Below are positions 46,836-55,941 of a stretch of 64,000 nt of DNA, one piece after another. Both the position numbers and the translations under genes were made by a program. The number at the start of each line of letters is the position of its first letter. The first letter of the stretch is position 1. The stretch is from Bacteroidota bacterium (GTDB taxonomy: Bacteria > Bacteroidota > Bacteroidia > AKYH767-A > 2013-40CM-41-45), in the NCBI GenBank assembly GCA_016711505.1, contig JADJSV010000008.1, forward strand, positions 124,001-188,000, given 5' to 3'. Below the pieces are notes generated by a model. That model ran no database searches and was not told the DNA's origin. It was given only the letters and a program-made list of their open reading frames with translations.

Positions 46836-47336
46836 ATGACAATAAAAGAATTCAATCAACTGAGATCAGAAGAAGCACAAGCAGAGATCTTCAAATGTTG
46901 TGGAAGTACAAATTGGGCAATAAAATTAACAGATAATCGTCCGTTTACAACTATTGATGACTTGAGAATTACATCAGACACAATTTGGTCTGCATGTTCT
47001 GTAGACGACTTTTTAGAGGCGTTTTCACATCATCCGAAAATCGGAGATAAAAGTTCTTTGCAAAAAAAATTCGCTACAAAAGAATGGGCATCAAATGAAC
47101 AATCAGGCGTGAATGAAGCGAGTGATACAATTCTGAATGAACTTGCAAACAGAAATGAAGAATATGAAAAAAAGTTCGGATTCATTTTTATTGTTTGTGC
47201 AACGGGTAAGTCGGCAAGCGAAATGCTGGAGCTTTTAAACAAGAGACTTCCTAATACACCGGACACAGAAATTAAGATCGCTGCCCGGGAGCAAAACAAA
47301 ATTACACATCTTAGAATAAACAAATTATTTTCATGA
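46836..47336 (+). CDS. uraD: OHCU decarboxylase (UraD)
   Basis: A 166-residue enzyme that decarboxylates 2-oxo-4-hydroxy-4-carboxy-5-ureidoimidazoline to S-allantoin. Family motifs: the catalytic histidine in FSHHPKIGDK (~66-75), EWASNEQSGV, LNELANRNEEYEKKFGFIFIVCATGKSASEML and the terminal ITHLRINKLF. It touches alc and overlaps uraH by 4 nt, so it is part of the same mRNA. Confidence 0.96.
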   Translation: MTIKEFNQLRSEEAQAEIFKCCGSTNWAIKLTDNRPFTTIDDLRITSDTIWSACSVDDFLEAFSHHPKIGDKSSLQKKFATKEWASNEQSGVNEASDTILNELANRNEEYEKKFGFIFIVCATGKSASEMLELLNKRLPNTPDTEIKIAAREQNKITHLRINKLFS

Positions 47337-47671
47337 GTCAGATAACTACACACATTCTTGACACTTCACTGGGAAAACCTGCAAAAGGAATTCTGATCCG
47401 TCTCGAACAAAGCACATTTGAAAACTGGTCAGCAGTAGCATCGGGAGTTACAAATGATGATGGCCGAATCAGCGATCTGTTACCAAAAGAAAAAAAACTT
47501 GCACATGGAAATTACAGAATGATCTTTGAAGTAAAATCCTATTTTGAAAAACAAAATATAAAAAGTTTCTATCCAAGTGTTACTGTTGAATTTGAGATCA
47601 GTGAAGATTCACATTATCATGTTCCGTTATTGTTGAATCCCTTTGGATATTCGACATATAGAGGGAGTTAA
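47333..47671 (+). CDS. uraH: 5-hydroxyisourate hydrolase (UraH)
   Basis: A 112-residue transthyretin-like enzyme that hydrolyses 5-hydroxyisourate to OHCU. The N-terminal ITTHILDTSLGKPAKGI and the C-terminal HYHVPLLLNPFGYSTYRGS (tetrapeptide YRGS) are the diagnostic motifs; the conserved histidines and Arg (LIRLEQ) are in place. It overlaps uraD by 4 nt. Confidence 0.97.
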   Translation: MSQITTHILDTSLGKPAKGILIRLEQSTFENWSAVASGVTNDDGRISDLLPKEKKLAHGNYRMIFEVKSYFEKQNIKSFYPSVTVEFEISEDSHYHVPLLLNPFGYSTYRGS

Positions 47672-47688
47672 GCTTTAAGTAATTCAAG

Positions 47689-47743
47689 ATTCGTAATTCG
47701 AGATTCGAATTGCGCCTCGAATTACGAAATACGAATTACGAAT
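47689..47743. repeat. CGAATTACGAA-type inverted repeat spacer
   Basis: ATTCGTAATTCG (47689-47700) is the exact reverse complement of CGAATTACGAAT (47732-47743), with another near-copy at 47718-47729. It forms a 12-bp hairpin in the 104-bp spacer between uraH and the DUF6986 gene. Similar CGAATTACGAA reiterations end the spacer before the aminotransferase gene. Confidence 0.8.
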
Positions 47744-47775
47744 AAACGTACATCAAAATCAAAGTAACCATAAAG

Positions 47776-49203
47776 ATGAAATTATCAATTCCTACAGAAG
47801 CTACAGAAAAAGTATTAAATGAATTGCAGGTAGCAAACCTGGCTTTTCAGAAAGTTTATCCTGGAGAAAATTCAGACCGACAGCCGGTGCATACAGTTTA
47901 TGGTGGCGCGAATTTATTTAAATCTGATACCACTGTAAAAATGGGTCAGATTGCACTGAAGAGCTTTAAAACAAATGCACCTAATTTTTCGGTTCTGGCA
48001 AAAGTTCTGGAGTTAACAGGACACGAATCGTTACCAACGACAGTTTCAGATATTCAGATACTGGAAAGCAAACTTGATAAAATGTCGGACGACGACAGAA
48101 AAAAAGAAAGTGCGTGGTTACCATATACAGTTTATAAAAAGATCTCTGCTAAACTGGAGCGTGAAGCTGTTGAAGATTTCAGGATCGATTTTGAAGATGG
48201 ATTTGGAAATCGTCCCGATAAAGAAGAAGATGAAACAGCAGTGAATGCGGCGAAAGAACTTGCAAAAGGAATGAAAGACAAAACTGTTTCTCCTTTCATT
48301 GGGATCCGGATAAAACCTTTTACTGAAGATCTTAAAGCAAGAGGTATCAGAACACTTGATATTTTCATCACTACATTGCTTGAAAATTCAGGAAATAAAA
48401 TTCCGGATAATTTTGTTGTAATGCTTCCGAAGGTAACAATACCTCAACAGATAGAAGCATTGGTGAAACTGTTCGAAGCACTTGAAAAAGTTCACAGTCT
48501 TCCGTCCGGCACATTGAAAATGGAAATGATGGTTGAAGCAACACAAGCGGTCATGGATGAAAATGGAAAGAATCCACTTCTAGGTTTGATCAGAGCAGGT
48601 AAAGGAAGATGTATTGCTGCACATTTTGGAACGTACGATTATACTGCATCATGTAATATCACAGCAAAATTCCAGACGATGGATCATCCTGTTTGCGACT
48701 TTGCGCATCACATGACAAGGGTTGCCTTAGGCGGAACAGGAATTATGCTTTCTGATGGAGCAACGAATGTTATGCCTGTTGGTCCACACCGTGGAGAAAA
48801 CCTCACGCTTGATCAGGAAATCGAAAACAGAACTGTAGTACATAGCGCATGGAAACTTGGCTATGGTCATACTATGCATTCATTGATCAACGGATTTTAT
48901 CAGGGCTGGGACTTGAATCCGGCACAGTTACCGATGCGGTATGCAGCTACATACACATTCTTTCTTGAAAGTTATGAAGATGCTGCTTTGCGTTTGAAGA
49001 ACTTTGTAGACAAAGCAGCCCAAGCAACATTGTCGGGCGATGTATTTGATGATGCAGCAACCGGACAAGGTTTATTGAATTACTTCCTTAAAGCGTTGAA
49101 TTGCGGAGCGATTACGGAAAAGGAAGCATTGGCAACCGGTTTAACAATTGATGAAATAAGAAGTCGTTCATTTTATAGAATACTTGTTGGTCGCCGTAAA
49201 TAA
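47776..49203 (+). CDS. DUF6986 protein, CitE/HpcH-like TIM-barrel family
   Basis: A 475-residue protein similar to the citrate lyase beta/HpcH-HpaI aldolase group, the DUF6986 family. RIDFEDGFGNR (Arg136, Asp138, Glu140, Asp141) and the late LKMEMMVEATQAV give the Arg/Glu/Asp set that binds Mg and an oxoacid in CitE-like enzymes; GKGRCIAAHFGTYDYTASCNI and GPHRGENL are further conserved blocks. No exact reaction is established to my knowledge. Between uraH and puuD in an allantoin operon, its substrate may be glyoxylate or ureidoglycolate. This is inference from context; annotation as 'phosphoenolpyruvate kinase' seen in some records is not supported by the motifs. Confidence 0.8.
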   Translation: MKLSIPTEATEKVLNELQVANLAFQKVYPGENSDRQPVHTVYGGANLFKSDTTVKMGQIALKSFKTNAPNFSVLAKVLELTGHESLPTTVSDIQILESKLDKMSDDDRKKESAWLPYTVYKKISAKLEREAVEDFRIDFEDGFGNRPDKEEDETAVNAAKELAKGMKDKTVSPFIGIRIKPFTEDLKARGIRTLDIFITTLLENSGNKIPDNFVVMLPKVTIPQQIEALVKLFEALEKVHSLPSGTLKMEMMVEATQAVMDENGKNPLLGLIRAGKGRCIAAHFGTYDYTASCNITAKFQTMDHPVCDFAHHMTRVALGGTGIMLSDGATNVMPVGPHRGENLTLDQEIENRTVVHSAWKLGYGHTMHSLINGFYQGWDLNPAQLPMRYAATYTFFLESYEDAALRLKNFVDKAAQATLSGDVFDDAATGQGLLNYFLKALNCGAITEKEALATGLTIDEIRSRSFYRILVGRRK

Positions 49204-49222
49204 TATTTAGATCCTGCTGATT

Positions 49223-50618
49223 ATGTCACCTGTTTATCTTGCTTTAGGAATTGCTGTTTTGCTTTTGATCACAATCATAGCGTTGAATAAAGGCATGTCT
49301 ATACTTAGCAGGAAAGACAATTCTGAAGAAGCACTTGCAGCGAGCGGAATATTAAAACAAAGCCGCACTACCCTGTTTACACTGATGATTGTATCAGCAG
49401 CTATATTTGTCGGCGGACAATTTTTAGCAGGAAGCGGCATGGAAGCACATATCATGGACTGGATGAATTTGTTAGTCCGATGGATCCACGTTGTGTTTGG
49501 AATTGCATGGATCGGCGCATCCTTCTATTTTATTTTTCTTGAAAACAGTCTGAACAGAACCGAAAATTTACGTGATGAATTAGCGGGAAATTTATGGGCA
49601 ATTCATGGCGGCGGATTTTATTATGTAGAAAAGTATAAAACTGCTCCCGGAGTTTTGCCAAAAAAACTTCACTGGTTTAAATACGAAGCATATTTCACAT
49701 GGCTTTCGGGTTTTGTGTTGTTGAACATCGTTTATTATATGAATGCAAAGTCATATATGATCGATCCGGCAGTGCGTGATATCAGTCCGGCTACGGCAAT
49801 TATGATCGGTCTGGGGAGCATGATCAGCGGTTGGATCATCTATGACCTTTTGTGCAAATCACCTTTGGTTCACAAGAAAAACTTTCGCTATAATCGGTTT
49901 CCTGATCGTAGTTCTCTACTCTATCGTCTTAAGTAAATTTTTAAGTGGTCGTGCTGCATTCATGCATATTGGAGCATTGCTGGGAACAATCATGGCAGGG
50001 AATGTGTTTTTTACTATCATTCCTTCACAGAAAGAATTAGTAGCAGCTGCAACAGAAGGTCGGCCATTGAATCCGGAGCTTGGGAAAATGGCAGGACTAC
50101 GGTCGTTGCACAACAATTATATTACGTTACCGGTGATTTTTGTGATGATCAGCAATCACTTCCCGGTTACATTTGGTCATTCATGGAATTGGGCAATTCT
50201 GGCAGGTTTAACTATTGCCAGTGTTGCTGTACGTCATTACATAAATTTACATGAAAAGGGACAAAAAGCAGTATGGATGATTCCATTTGCTACTATAGCA
50301 ATTTTAGCACTCATCATTGTTACTGCACCTGCAAAATTCAAAGGGAAAGATAACACACCGGTTAAATACAGTGAGGTGCAAACAATTTTTCAATTGCGCT
50401 GTAATCAATGTCATTCAGCCAAGCCGAGTGATGATGTGCAACTTGTTGCTCCGAATGGAGTCATGTTCGACAACTATGAGCAAATTCATAAGATGACTGA
50501 TAAGATCATGCTACGTGCAGTCAATACACAATCAATGCCGCAGGGGAATAAAACGGGAATGACGGTTGAGGAAAGGGAGGTTATTGGGAGGTGGATTCAG
50601 CAGGGAGCTCATAATTAA
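49223..50618 (+). pseudogene. puuD: urate hydroxylase PuuD with cytochrome c domain, frameshifted
   Basis: PuuD is the membrane-bound, cytochrome-linked urate oxidase. Frame 1 (49223-49936) has LLVRWIHVVFGIAWIGASFYFIFLENSL, GGGFYYVEKYK and four to five transmembrane helices up to LLCKSPLVHKK; the other frame continues TFAIIGFLIVVLYSIVLSKFLSGRAAFMHIGAL (from ~49881) through further helices to a C-terminal cytochrome c domain with the heme site LRCNQCHSAKPS and a MPQGN methionine. Removing one A from the A5 run 49877-49881 fuses them into a ~465-residue protein of normal length. It follows DUF6986 by 19 bp. Electrons from urate would go to the cytochrome and on to a terminal oxidase. Confidence 0.9.
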
Positions 50619-50637
50619 TAATGAAGTGGAATGGAAT

Positions 50638-50732
50638 GAAGTGAAGTGAAGTGAAGTGAAGTGAAGTGAAGTGAAGTGAAGTGAAGTGAAGTGAAGTGAA
50701 GTGAAGTGAAGTGAAGTGAAGTGAAGTGAAGT
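50638..50732 (+). repeat. GAAGT microsatellite, 19 copies
   Basis: Nineteen uninterrupted copies of the pentamer GAAGT run from 50638 to 50732, preceded by degenerate units (GAAGTGGAATG) from 50623. It lies 19 bp after the puuD stop and ends 24 bp before the stop of the convergent lipoprotein gene. It has no unique spacers, so it is not a CRISPR. Copy number may be unreliable in an assembly. Confidence 0.97.
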
Positions 50733-50755
50733 TTTATTAATATAAAATTATTTTT

Positions 50756-51136
50756 TTAATCAACAATTCCTTCATAATTTATTAATTGTAAACAAGTAGA
50801 ACTGTCTACAACTATAACATCGAATTGAGGGTTAATTAATCGCGCCCCTCTTAATCCGGCATTATTATAAAATTTTTTAATAGTAGTTGAATCAGGAAAA
50901 TTAAAAGTACCGAATGCAGAAATATCTGAGCCAACAATATTTAAAACAATCCATTGCTTTCCATTTGCTTTATATTCTTTTTCAAAATAAAACCTCAATT
51001 TCTCATAGCCATTCTTTAAAATTAAATGCCTGCAATCGTCATTACTGATTAATATGGGTTCTTTATTAGAGCATCCAGGCAGTAACACCAAACCCATAAC
51101 AAATAACAAAAGATATAAATATGCTATGCTCTTCAT
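50756..51136 (-). CDS. small lipoprotein of unknown function
   Basis: A 126-residue protein with a lipoprotein signal (LLLFVMGLVLLPGCSNKE, lipobox Cys ~22) and a compact mixed domain with cysteines at SNDDCRHL and STCLQL that could form a disulfide. No family recognised. It is isolated: a microsatellite lies on one side and a divergent histidine kinase gene on the other. It is more AT-rich than the island genes around it. Confidence 0.65.
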   Translation of the reverse strand: MKSIAYLYLLLFVMGLVLLPGCSNKEPILISNDDCRHLILKNGYEKLRFYFEKEYKANGKQWIVLNIVGSDISAFGTFNFPDSTTIKKFYNNAGLRGARLINPQFDVIVVDSSTCLQLINYEGIVD

Positions 51137-51298
51137 GTAAAATTAGTTTTTTTGGGAAACGTTACATTCTCAATTATATTTTGGGATTCCATTTTTCTCA
51201 AATAACAGTCAGTTTCTTACAGTTTAAGGAAAAGCGGAAACTTTGGGGGTACTCTGGCGAATAAGAGTTTACACACTATTGGCGCTACGCCGGATTAT

Positions 51299-52696
51299 AT
51301 GCACAAAATTATCAGAGTACTATCGGGTCATGAAGTATTCCAACAGATACCTGAAGAAGATGTAATTGGACGGCAAAGGTTCATTTTATACCGCATATTT
51401 TCTTACACCGGATCGCTCGTATGCATAGGAGTTTTTTTGCAGATGATGCTTACAATTCCTGATCCGGGTTTTCTTCCATTTTTAATTCTCACTCAGGGAT
51501 GTATCATGAAGTTTAATTTCTTCATGACAAAAAAAGCAGATAATCTCCAAAGACATTACTGGATCATGATGATTGCTGCATTCTGTCTTGTTCACAGTGT
51601 AGCCTACACATGTGGTGGAATTATGACCGGTGGTTCATTGTATTGGGCAGTAATTATTCTTTATGCTTTCATGTTGCTTGGAAAAAAACCAGGTCAGTAT
51701 TTCACTGTCGGTGTAATTACGCATTTCGTTTACATGTTTCTGATCAGCAAATTCACGGATCTGACATCATTTGCAATGTTTAAAAACGATACAGCTTTGA
51801 TAAGTCAGGATTTTCTAACAAATGGAATTCTGACAGCCTTTCTGATCTCTACACAAGCGGCCTATCTTCAAAGCGGAAAAAACGTAGTCATTCAGAGCAT
51901 CACAAAGTCACGGGATACACTGGCAAACAAAAACGATGAGCTTGAAAATAAGAACGAATTATTAAAGGCTTATTCGAATGGACTTGAAAAGACCAATAAG
52001 GAACTTGAAAAATTTGTTTCAATTGCCTCCCACGATTTAAAGTCACCTTTGCGTGCAGTTGCATGGCTAACAGCAATGATAGAAGAAGACATGGAAGGTA
52101 AACTCCCAAAAGATGTTCAGTCCAACTTCAATATTATCAAGCAAAGGGTAAGCAGAATGGAACAACTACTGAACGGTCTTTTAGAATATACTAAATCTGA
52201 AAAATCAGAATCGGAAATTACAGACGTTGATTTGAATATTATTGTAGAAGATTTCCTGGCAATAGAGCAAAATGGAAAAATTCCATCGTTCATGATTCAG
52301 GAAGGAATGCCAAAAGTGAGGATGGAAGAATTAAAACTTCGTCGTGTACTTTCAAATATTATTGATAATGCTATTCGCTTCAATGATAAAGAAAGGATCG
52401 CTATTATGATCTCGACAGAAGTCAATGAATTCGATACCATCATTCATATAGAAGACAATGGTCCGGGAATTGAAGAACAATATTTTGAAAAGATCTTCAT
52501 ACTTTTTCAAACTCTGAGCAGACGTGATGACCATGAAACAATGGGCGTTGGACTTTCGATTGCAAAAAAAATTGTCGAACAAAGAAATGGCAGGATCTGG
52601 TTAAGATCTACTATCGGCGAAGGAACAAGATTTAGTTTCAGTATTCCGCATGAGGTGAAGAGTGATTTGCTTTTGGAGCAGAGGCAGGTAGCCTGA
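51299..52696 (+). CDS. membrane sensor histidine kinase
   Basis: A 465-residue kinase: five to six transmembrane helices in residues 28-205 without a recognised sensor fold, a coiled-coil linker (TLANKNDELENKNELLKAYSNGLEKTNKELEKF), a HisKA domain with phospho-acceptor His245 in SIASHDLKSPLRAV, then HATPase (NIIDNAIRFNDKE, DNGPGIEEQYFEKIF, GVGLSIAKKIVE). No response regulator is adjacent, so it is an orphan here. It interrupts the catabolic island; a role in its regulation is possible but unsupported. Confidence 0.9.
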   Translation: MHKIIRVLSGHEVFQQIPEEDVIGRQRFILYRIFSYTGSLVCIGVFLQMMLTIPDPGFLPFLILTQGCIMKFNFFMTKKADNLQRHYWIMMIAAFCLVHSVAYTCGGIMTGGSLYWAVIILYAFMLLGKKPGQYFTVGVITHFVYMFLISKFTDLTSFAMFKNDTALISQDFLTNGILTAFLISTQAAYLQSGKNVVIQSITKSRDTLANKNDELENKNELLKAYSNGLEKTNKELEKFVSIASHDLKSPLRAVAWLTAMIEEDMEGKLPKDVQSNFNIIKQRVSRMEQLLNGLLEYTKSEKSESEITDVDLNIIVEDFLAIEQNGKIPSFMIQEGMPKVRMEELKLRRVLSNIIDNAIRFNDKERIAIMISTEVNEFDTIIHIEDNGPGIEEQYFEKIFILFQTLSRRDDHETMGVGLSIAKKIVEQRNGRIWLRSTIGEGTRFSFSIPHEVKSDLLLEQRQVA

Positions 52697-52838
52697 AAAG
52701 AAATATAAACACGAAGAACACAAGTTCACAATAAGTTCACGGAAATCAAAACTTAATTTGTCCGGCATATTAATATAATAATCGATTCCGAAGGAATCTC
52801 TGCGGATTTTCTGCGTAATTTGCGTACTCTGCGGGAAA

Positions 52839-53543
52839 TTAAATAACAAAAATTCGAGTATTGAAAAACCCCTTAAAGAACATCAAAAGCATTTTCACAT
52901 TCACTTGTTCTATTGAATGCGGAGTATTGGGCAAAACTCCAAACTGAGCACCAGGTAAAAGTTTATATACTTTCACAGTCTCGTCTAGCGTTACCATTTT
53001 ATCCCTATCCCCTAGTAAAATAAGTATGGGAATATTAATTTCCGGGTAGTCATCTGATTTAAGCGGATTGTTTTTACCCATGTCAGTCAAAAAATTTCCT
53101 GTAGCACGCAGTACTTCTTTCCAGTCAGCCGGTTGATGACGTCTTTTTAATTCAGCAGCAAAAGCAGGGATCTTCGCTTCAATTTTTTCAGGGTTCAGCA
53201 TCTGTACTTCTTTATATGAAGTTTCTTCATCCCAATGAAATTTAGTCGCCAAAGTAATTAGTCGTTCAATCCGTTCAGGATTTCTTTTTGCAAGATACAT
53301 TCCTACATATCCACCCATACTATAACCAAAAATAGAAACCTTGTCAAGACTATTTGAATCCAGAAAGTCTACAACTGCATCAGCAAACATCTCAATCGAA
53401 AATCCACCATCCGGAATTACTTCACCTCCATGTCCGGGAAAATTAAAAGTGAAAGCATTAAAGTCATTTCCTAACTCAACTTTTATTGAATCAAATTGCG
53501 ATTTGGAACCAATCGCTCCATGAAGTAGAAGAAGATTTTTCAT
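52839..53543 (-). CDS. alpha/beta hydrolase
   Basis: A 234-residue alpha/beta hydrolase. LLLHGAIGSKSQFDSI holds the oxyanion-hole region, FGYSMGGYVGMYLA the nucleophile serine (GYSMG), LLGDRDKMV the Asp and NTPHSIEQV the His, so the triad is complete. ATG 53543 is preferred to a start 12 codons upstream because it fits the family's first strand. It resembles MenH/esterase-type enzymes; substrate unknown. It lies 95 bp after xdhAB-direction genes begin, in the same direction and downstream of xdhB. Confidence 0.85.
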   Translation of the reverse strand: MKNLLLLHGAIGSKSQFDSIKVELGNDFNAFTFNFPGHGGEVIPDGGFSIEMFADAVVDFLDSNSLDKVSIFGYSMGGYVGMYLAKRNPERIERLITLATKFHWDEETSYKEVQMLNPEKIEAKIPAFAAELKRRHQPADWKEVLRATGNFLTDMGKNNPLKSDDYPEINIPILILLGDRDKMVTLDETVKVYKLLPGAQFGVLPNTPHSIEQVNVKMLLMFFKGFFNTRIFVI

Positions 53544-53638
53544 TTTTTTTAAAACACTAAGTCCACTAAAATTCGTCACAAGTACACACTATGCTATAAG
53601 TATTACACTTGCCTTACCCCATTAATAATTATTAATTA

Positions 53639-55903
53639 TTAATTATTAATTAATTCATCAGAATGCAGCGTCATCAACACCCGCTCAGGTGTCATAGGTG
53701 ATTCAAATGTCGACTTCGCATTTGGATTAAAAGCTTTCATTGCTTCACGCAAAGCGAAGAACGCACCGATTCCATACATTAGAGGTGGTTCACCGACTGC
53801 TTTTGAACGGAAGATTGCAAGGTTATCTACATTCGTCTGAAGGAAATCGATGTTGATCTCTTTTGGAACAGAATAAACATCCGGTACTTTATAAGTAGAC
53901 AAAGCATTACTTCTTAATCGACCATCTTTGTCATAGATAACTTCTTCCATCGTCATCCAGCCAATTCCCTGCACAATTCCTCCCTCTACTTGTCCACGGT
54001 CAATGATCACATTCATTGAAGCACCAAAATCATGGACAACATTTACGGAATCGAATTCATAGGTTCCGCGTAAGCAATCAATCGTAACAGTTATTATTGC
54101 CGAACCATAAACGTGATATGCAAATGGATGTCCCTTTTCCTTTTTAGCATCAAATGATATTTCAGGAGTTGCATAATGACCGTGTTCAGATAAACTTACT
54201 CTTCTCAGATAAGCAGCCATGATCAATTGTCTCCAGTCAAGAGAACTCTTTTCACCTTTTACAAATACATATTGGTTAATTACTGAGATTGCATCAACAG
54301 TAGTATTCAATTCCATTGCAGCGACTTCTTTCAGCCGGTTGAGAATTGCTTCACATGCAATTTGTGTTGCACGGCCATTCAGATCAGCAGTAGCAGATGC
54401 TGCAGATGGAGAAGTATTTGCAATACGAAATGTATTTGTTGAATTTACCCTGATCATTGCAGGATCGATGGAGAAAATCTGAGCTGCTATCTGCAGAATT
54501 TTTGTATTTACACCTTGTCCCATTTCAACTGCACCGGTACTTACATTTACACTACCATCAGTATATACGTGTACTAATGCACGTGCCTGATTCATCAGTG
54601 TTTTTGTGAAACTTATACCAAATGCAACCGGCATCAGTGCAATTCCTTTTTTATATAATTGGTTTTTGAAATTGAATTGCGCAACTTCATTTCTCATTTT
54701 TTGAAGATCAAAGATCTTTTCCGCTTTTTCCCAACACTCGTTAGCTTCACTTACAGCAATTTGTCCATAAGGAAATTCATCTCCATTTCTTATGAGATTT
54801 TGTTTTTGAATTTCTGAAGCATTAATACCTAACTCATCAGCAGCATGTGCTATAGCGCTTTCGATAACAAACATACCTTGCGGACCGCCAAAGCCACGAA
54901 AGGCAGTGTTCGGCGGAAGATTTGTACGACAGCTATAAGCAGTTGCCTTGACATTTGGAATAAAGTACGAATTCGTACAATGAAAAAGTGTGCGTTCCAT
55001 AACTGCAGGAGAAAGATCTGCAGCTGCACCAGCATTCTGATAAAAAGTCGCTTCATAAGCAAGGATCTTAAGATCTTTATCAAGACCAATCTTGTAATCC
55101 GAAGAATACGGATGTCGTTTTCCCGTCATCCGCATGTCTTCCATTCGATGCAGAGAATATTTTACCGGTCGTTTCAGATGATATGTTGCCAATGCACAAA
55201 GCGCTGCCCATGTATTTGCCTGGTCTTCTTTTCCCCCGAATCCGCCGCCTAAGCGGGTCACATCCACTTCAAGCATGTGCATAGGTAATCCAAGTACTTT
55301 CGAACATGCTCTCTGTACTGCTGTTGGACCTTGTGTCGATGAATAAATTTTTATTGCACCATTTTCCATTGGCAAGGTATAGGCACCTTGCGTTTCAATG
55401 TATAAATGTTCTTGTCCATTCGAATCAGCTTTTCCTTCAAAAACATGTACGCAATCCTTAAATGCATTTTCCGGTTCACCGATTTTAAAAGTTCGAGGTT
55501 GTACTATAAGGTGACCTTTCTTCTGCGCTTCACGCGGATCAGTAATTACAGGAAGAGGAGAAATTTCCACTTTGATTTTCCTGATTGCCATACGTGCGAG
55601 TTCATCGGATTCTGCAACAACAAAAGCAACAGGCATTCCACAGAAATGAACTTCGTGGTCAGCAATTAATGGTTCATCCGGAATAATACCACCGATCTGA
55701 TTTTCGCCGGGGATATCCTTTGCAGTAAAAATTCTTACCACACCTTCAGACTGAATCGCTGCTGTCAGGTCAAGATTTTTTATTTCACCATGAGCAACAG
55801 GAGAATCAAATGCTACTCCGAAAAGTGTTCCTGCTAAAATGGGTATATCATCAAGGTAAATCGATTCTCCGCGTAAATGATTTTTGCTGTCTATATTTTT
55901 CAT
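53639..55903 (-). CDS. xdhB: xanthine dehydrogenase, molybdopterin-binding subunit
   Basis: The 754-residue large subunit oxidises hypoxanthine and xanthine to urate. It begins with the Ald_Xan_dh domain (GESIYLDDIPILAGTLFGVAFDSPVAHG) and has the Moco motifs TRLGGGFGGKEDQ (~218-230), NTAFRGFGGPQGMFVIE (with the substrate Arg and Phe), MGQGVNTKILQIAAQ and the late AVGEPPLMYGIGAFFALREA carrying the catalytic Glu region. It follows xdhA by 38 bp on the same strand. An ATTAATT-rich stretch lies at 53616-53655 across its stop codon. Confidence 0.96.
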   Translation of the reverse strand: MKNIDSKNHLRGESIYLDDIPILAGTLFGVAFDSPVAHGEIKNLDLTAAIQSEGVVRIFTAKDIPGENQIGGIIPDEPLIADHEVHFCGMPVAFVVAESDELARMAIRKIKVEISPLPVITDPREAQKKGHLIVQPRTFKIGEPENAFKDCVHVFEGKADSNGQEHLYIETQGAYTLPMENGAIKIYSSTQGPTAVQRACSKVLGLPMHMLEVDVTRLGGGFGGKEDQANTWAALCALATYHLKRPVKYSLHRMEDMRMTGKRHPYSSDYKIGLDKDLKILAYEATFYQNAGAAADLSPAVMERTLFHCTNSYFIPNVKATAYSCRTNLPPNTAFRGFGGPQGMFVIESAIAHAADELGINASEIQKQNLIRNGDEFPYGQIAVSEANECWEKAEKIFDLQKMRNEVAQFNFKNQLYKKGIALMPVAFGISFTKTLMNQARALVHVYTDGSVNVSTGAVEMGQGVNTKILQIAAQIFSIDPAMIRVNSTNTFRIANTSPSAASATADLNGRATQIACEAILNRLKEVAAMELNTTVDAISVINQYVFVKGEKSSLDWRQLIMAAYLRRVSLSEHGHYATPEISFDAKKEKGHPFAYHVYGSAIITVTIDCLRGTYEFDSVNVVHDFGASMNVIIDRGQVEGGIVQGIGWMTMEEVIYDKDGRLRSNALSTYKVPDVYSVPKEINIDFLQTNVDNLAIFRSKAVGEPPLMYGIGAFFALREAMKAFNPNAKSTFESPMTPERVLMTLHSDELINN

Positions 55904-55941
55904 ACCTAATGTTCATCATTGTAAAAAAAATGAACCTTTGT

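Noticed and set aside
50638..50732. CRISPR array
   Set aside because: The GAAGT units are contiguous with no spacers and no cas genes are nearby.
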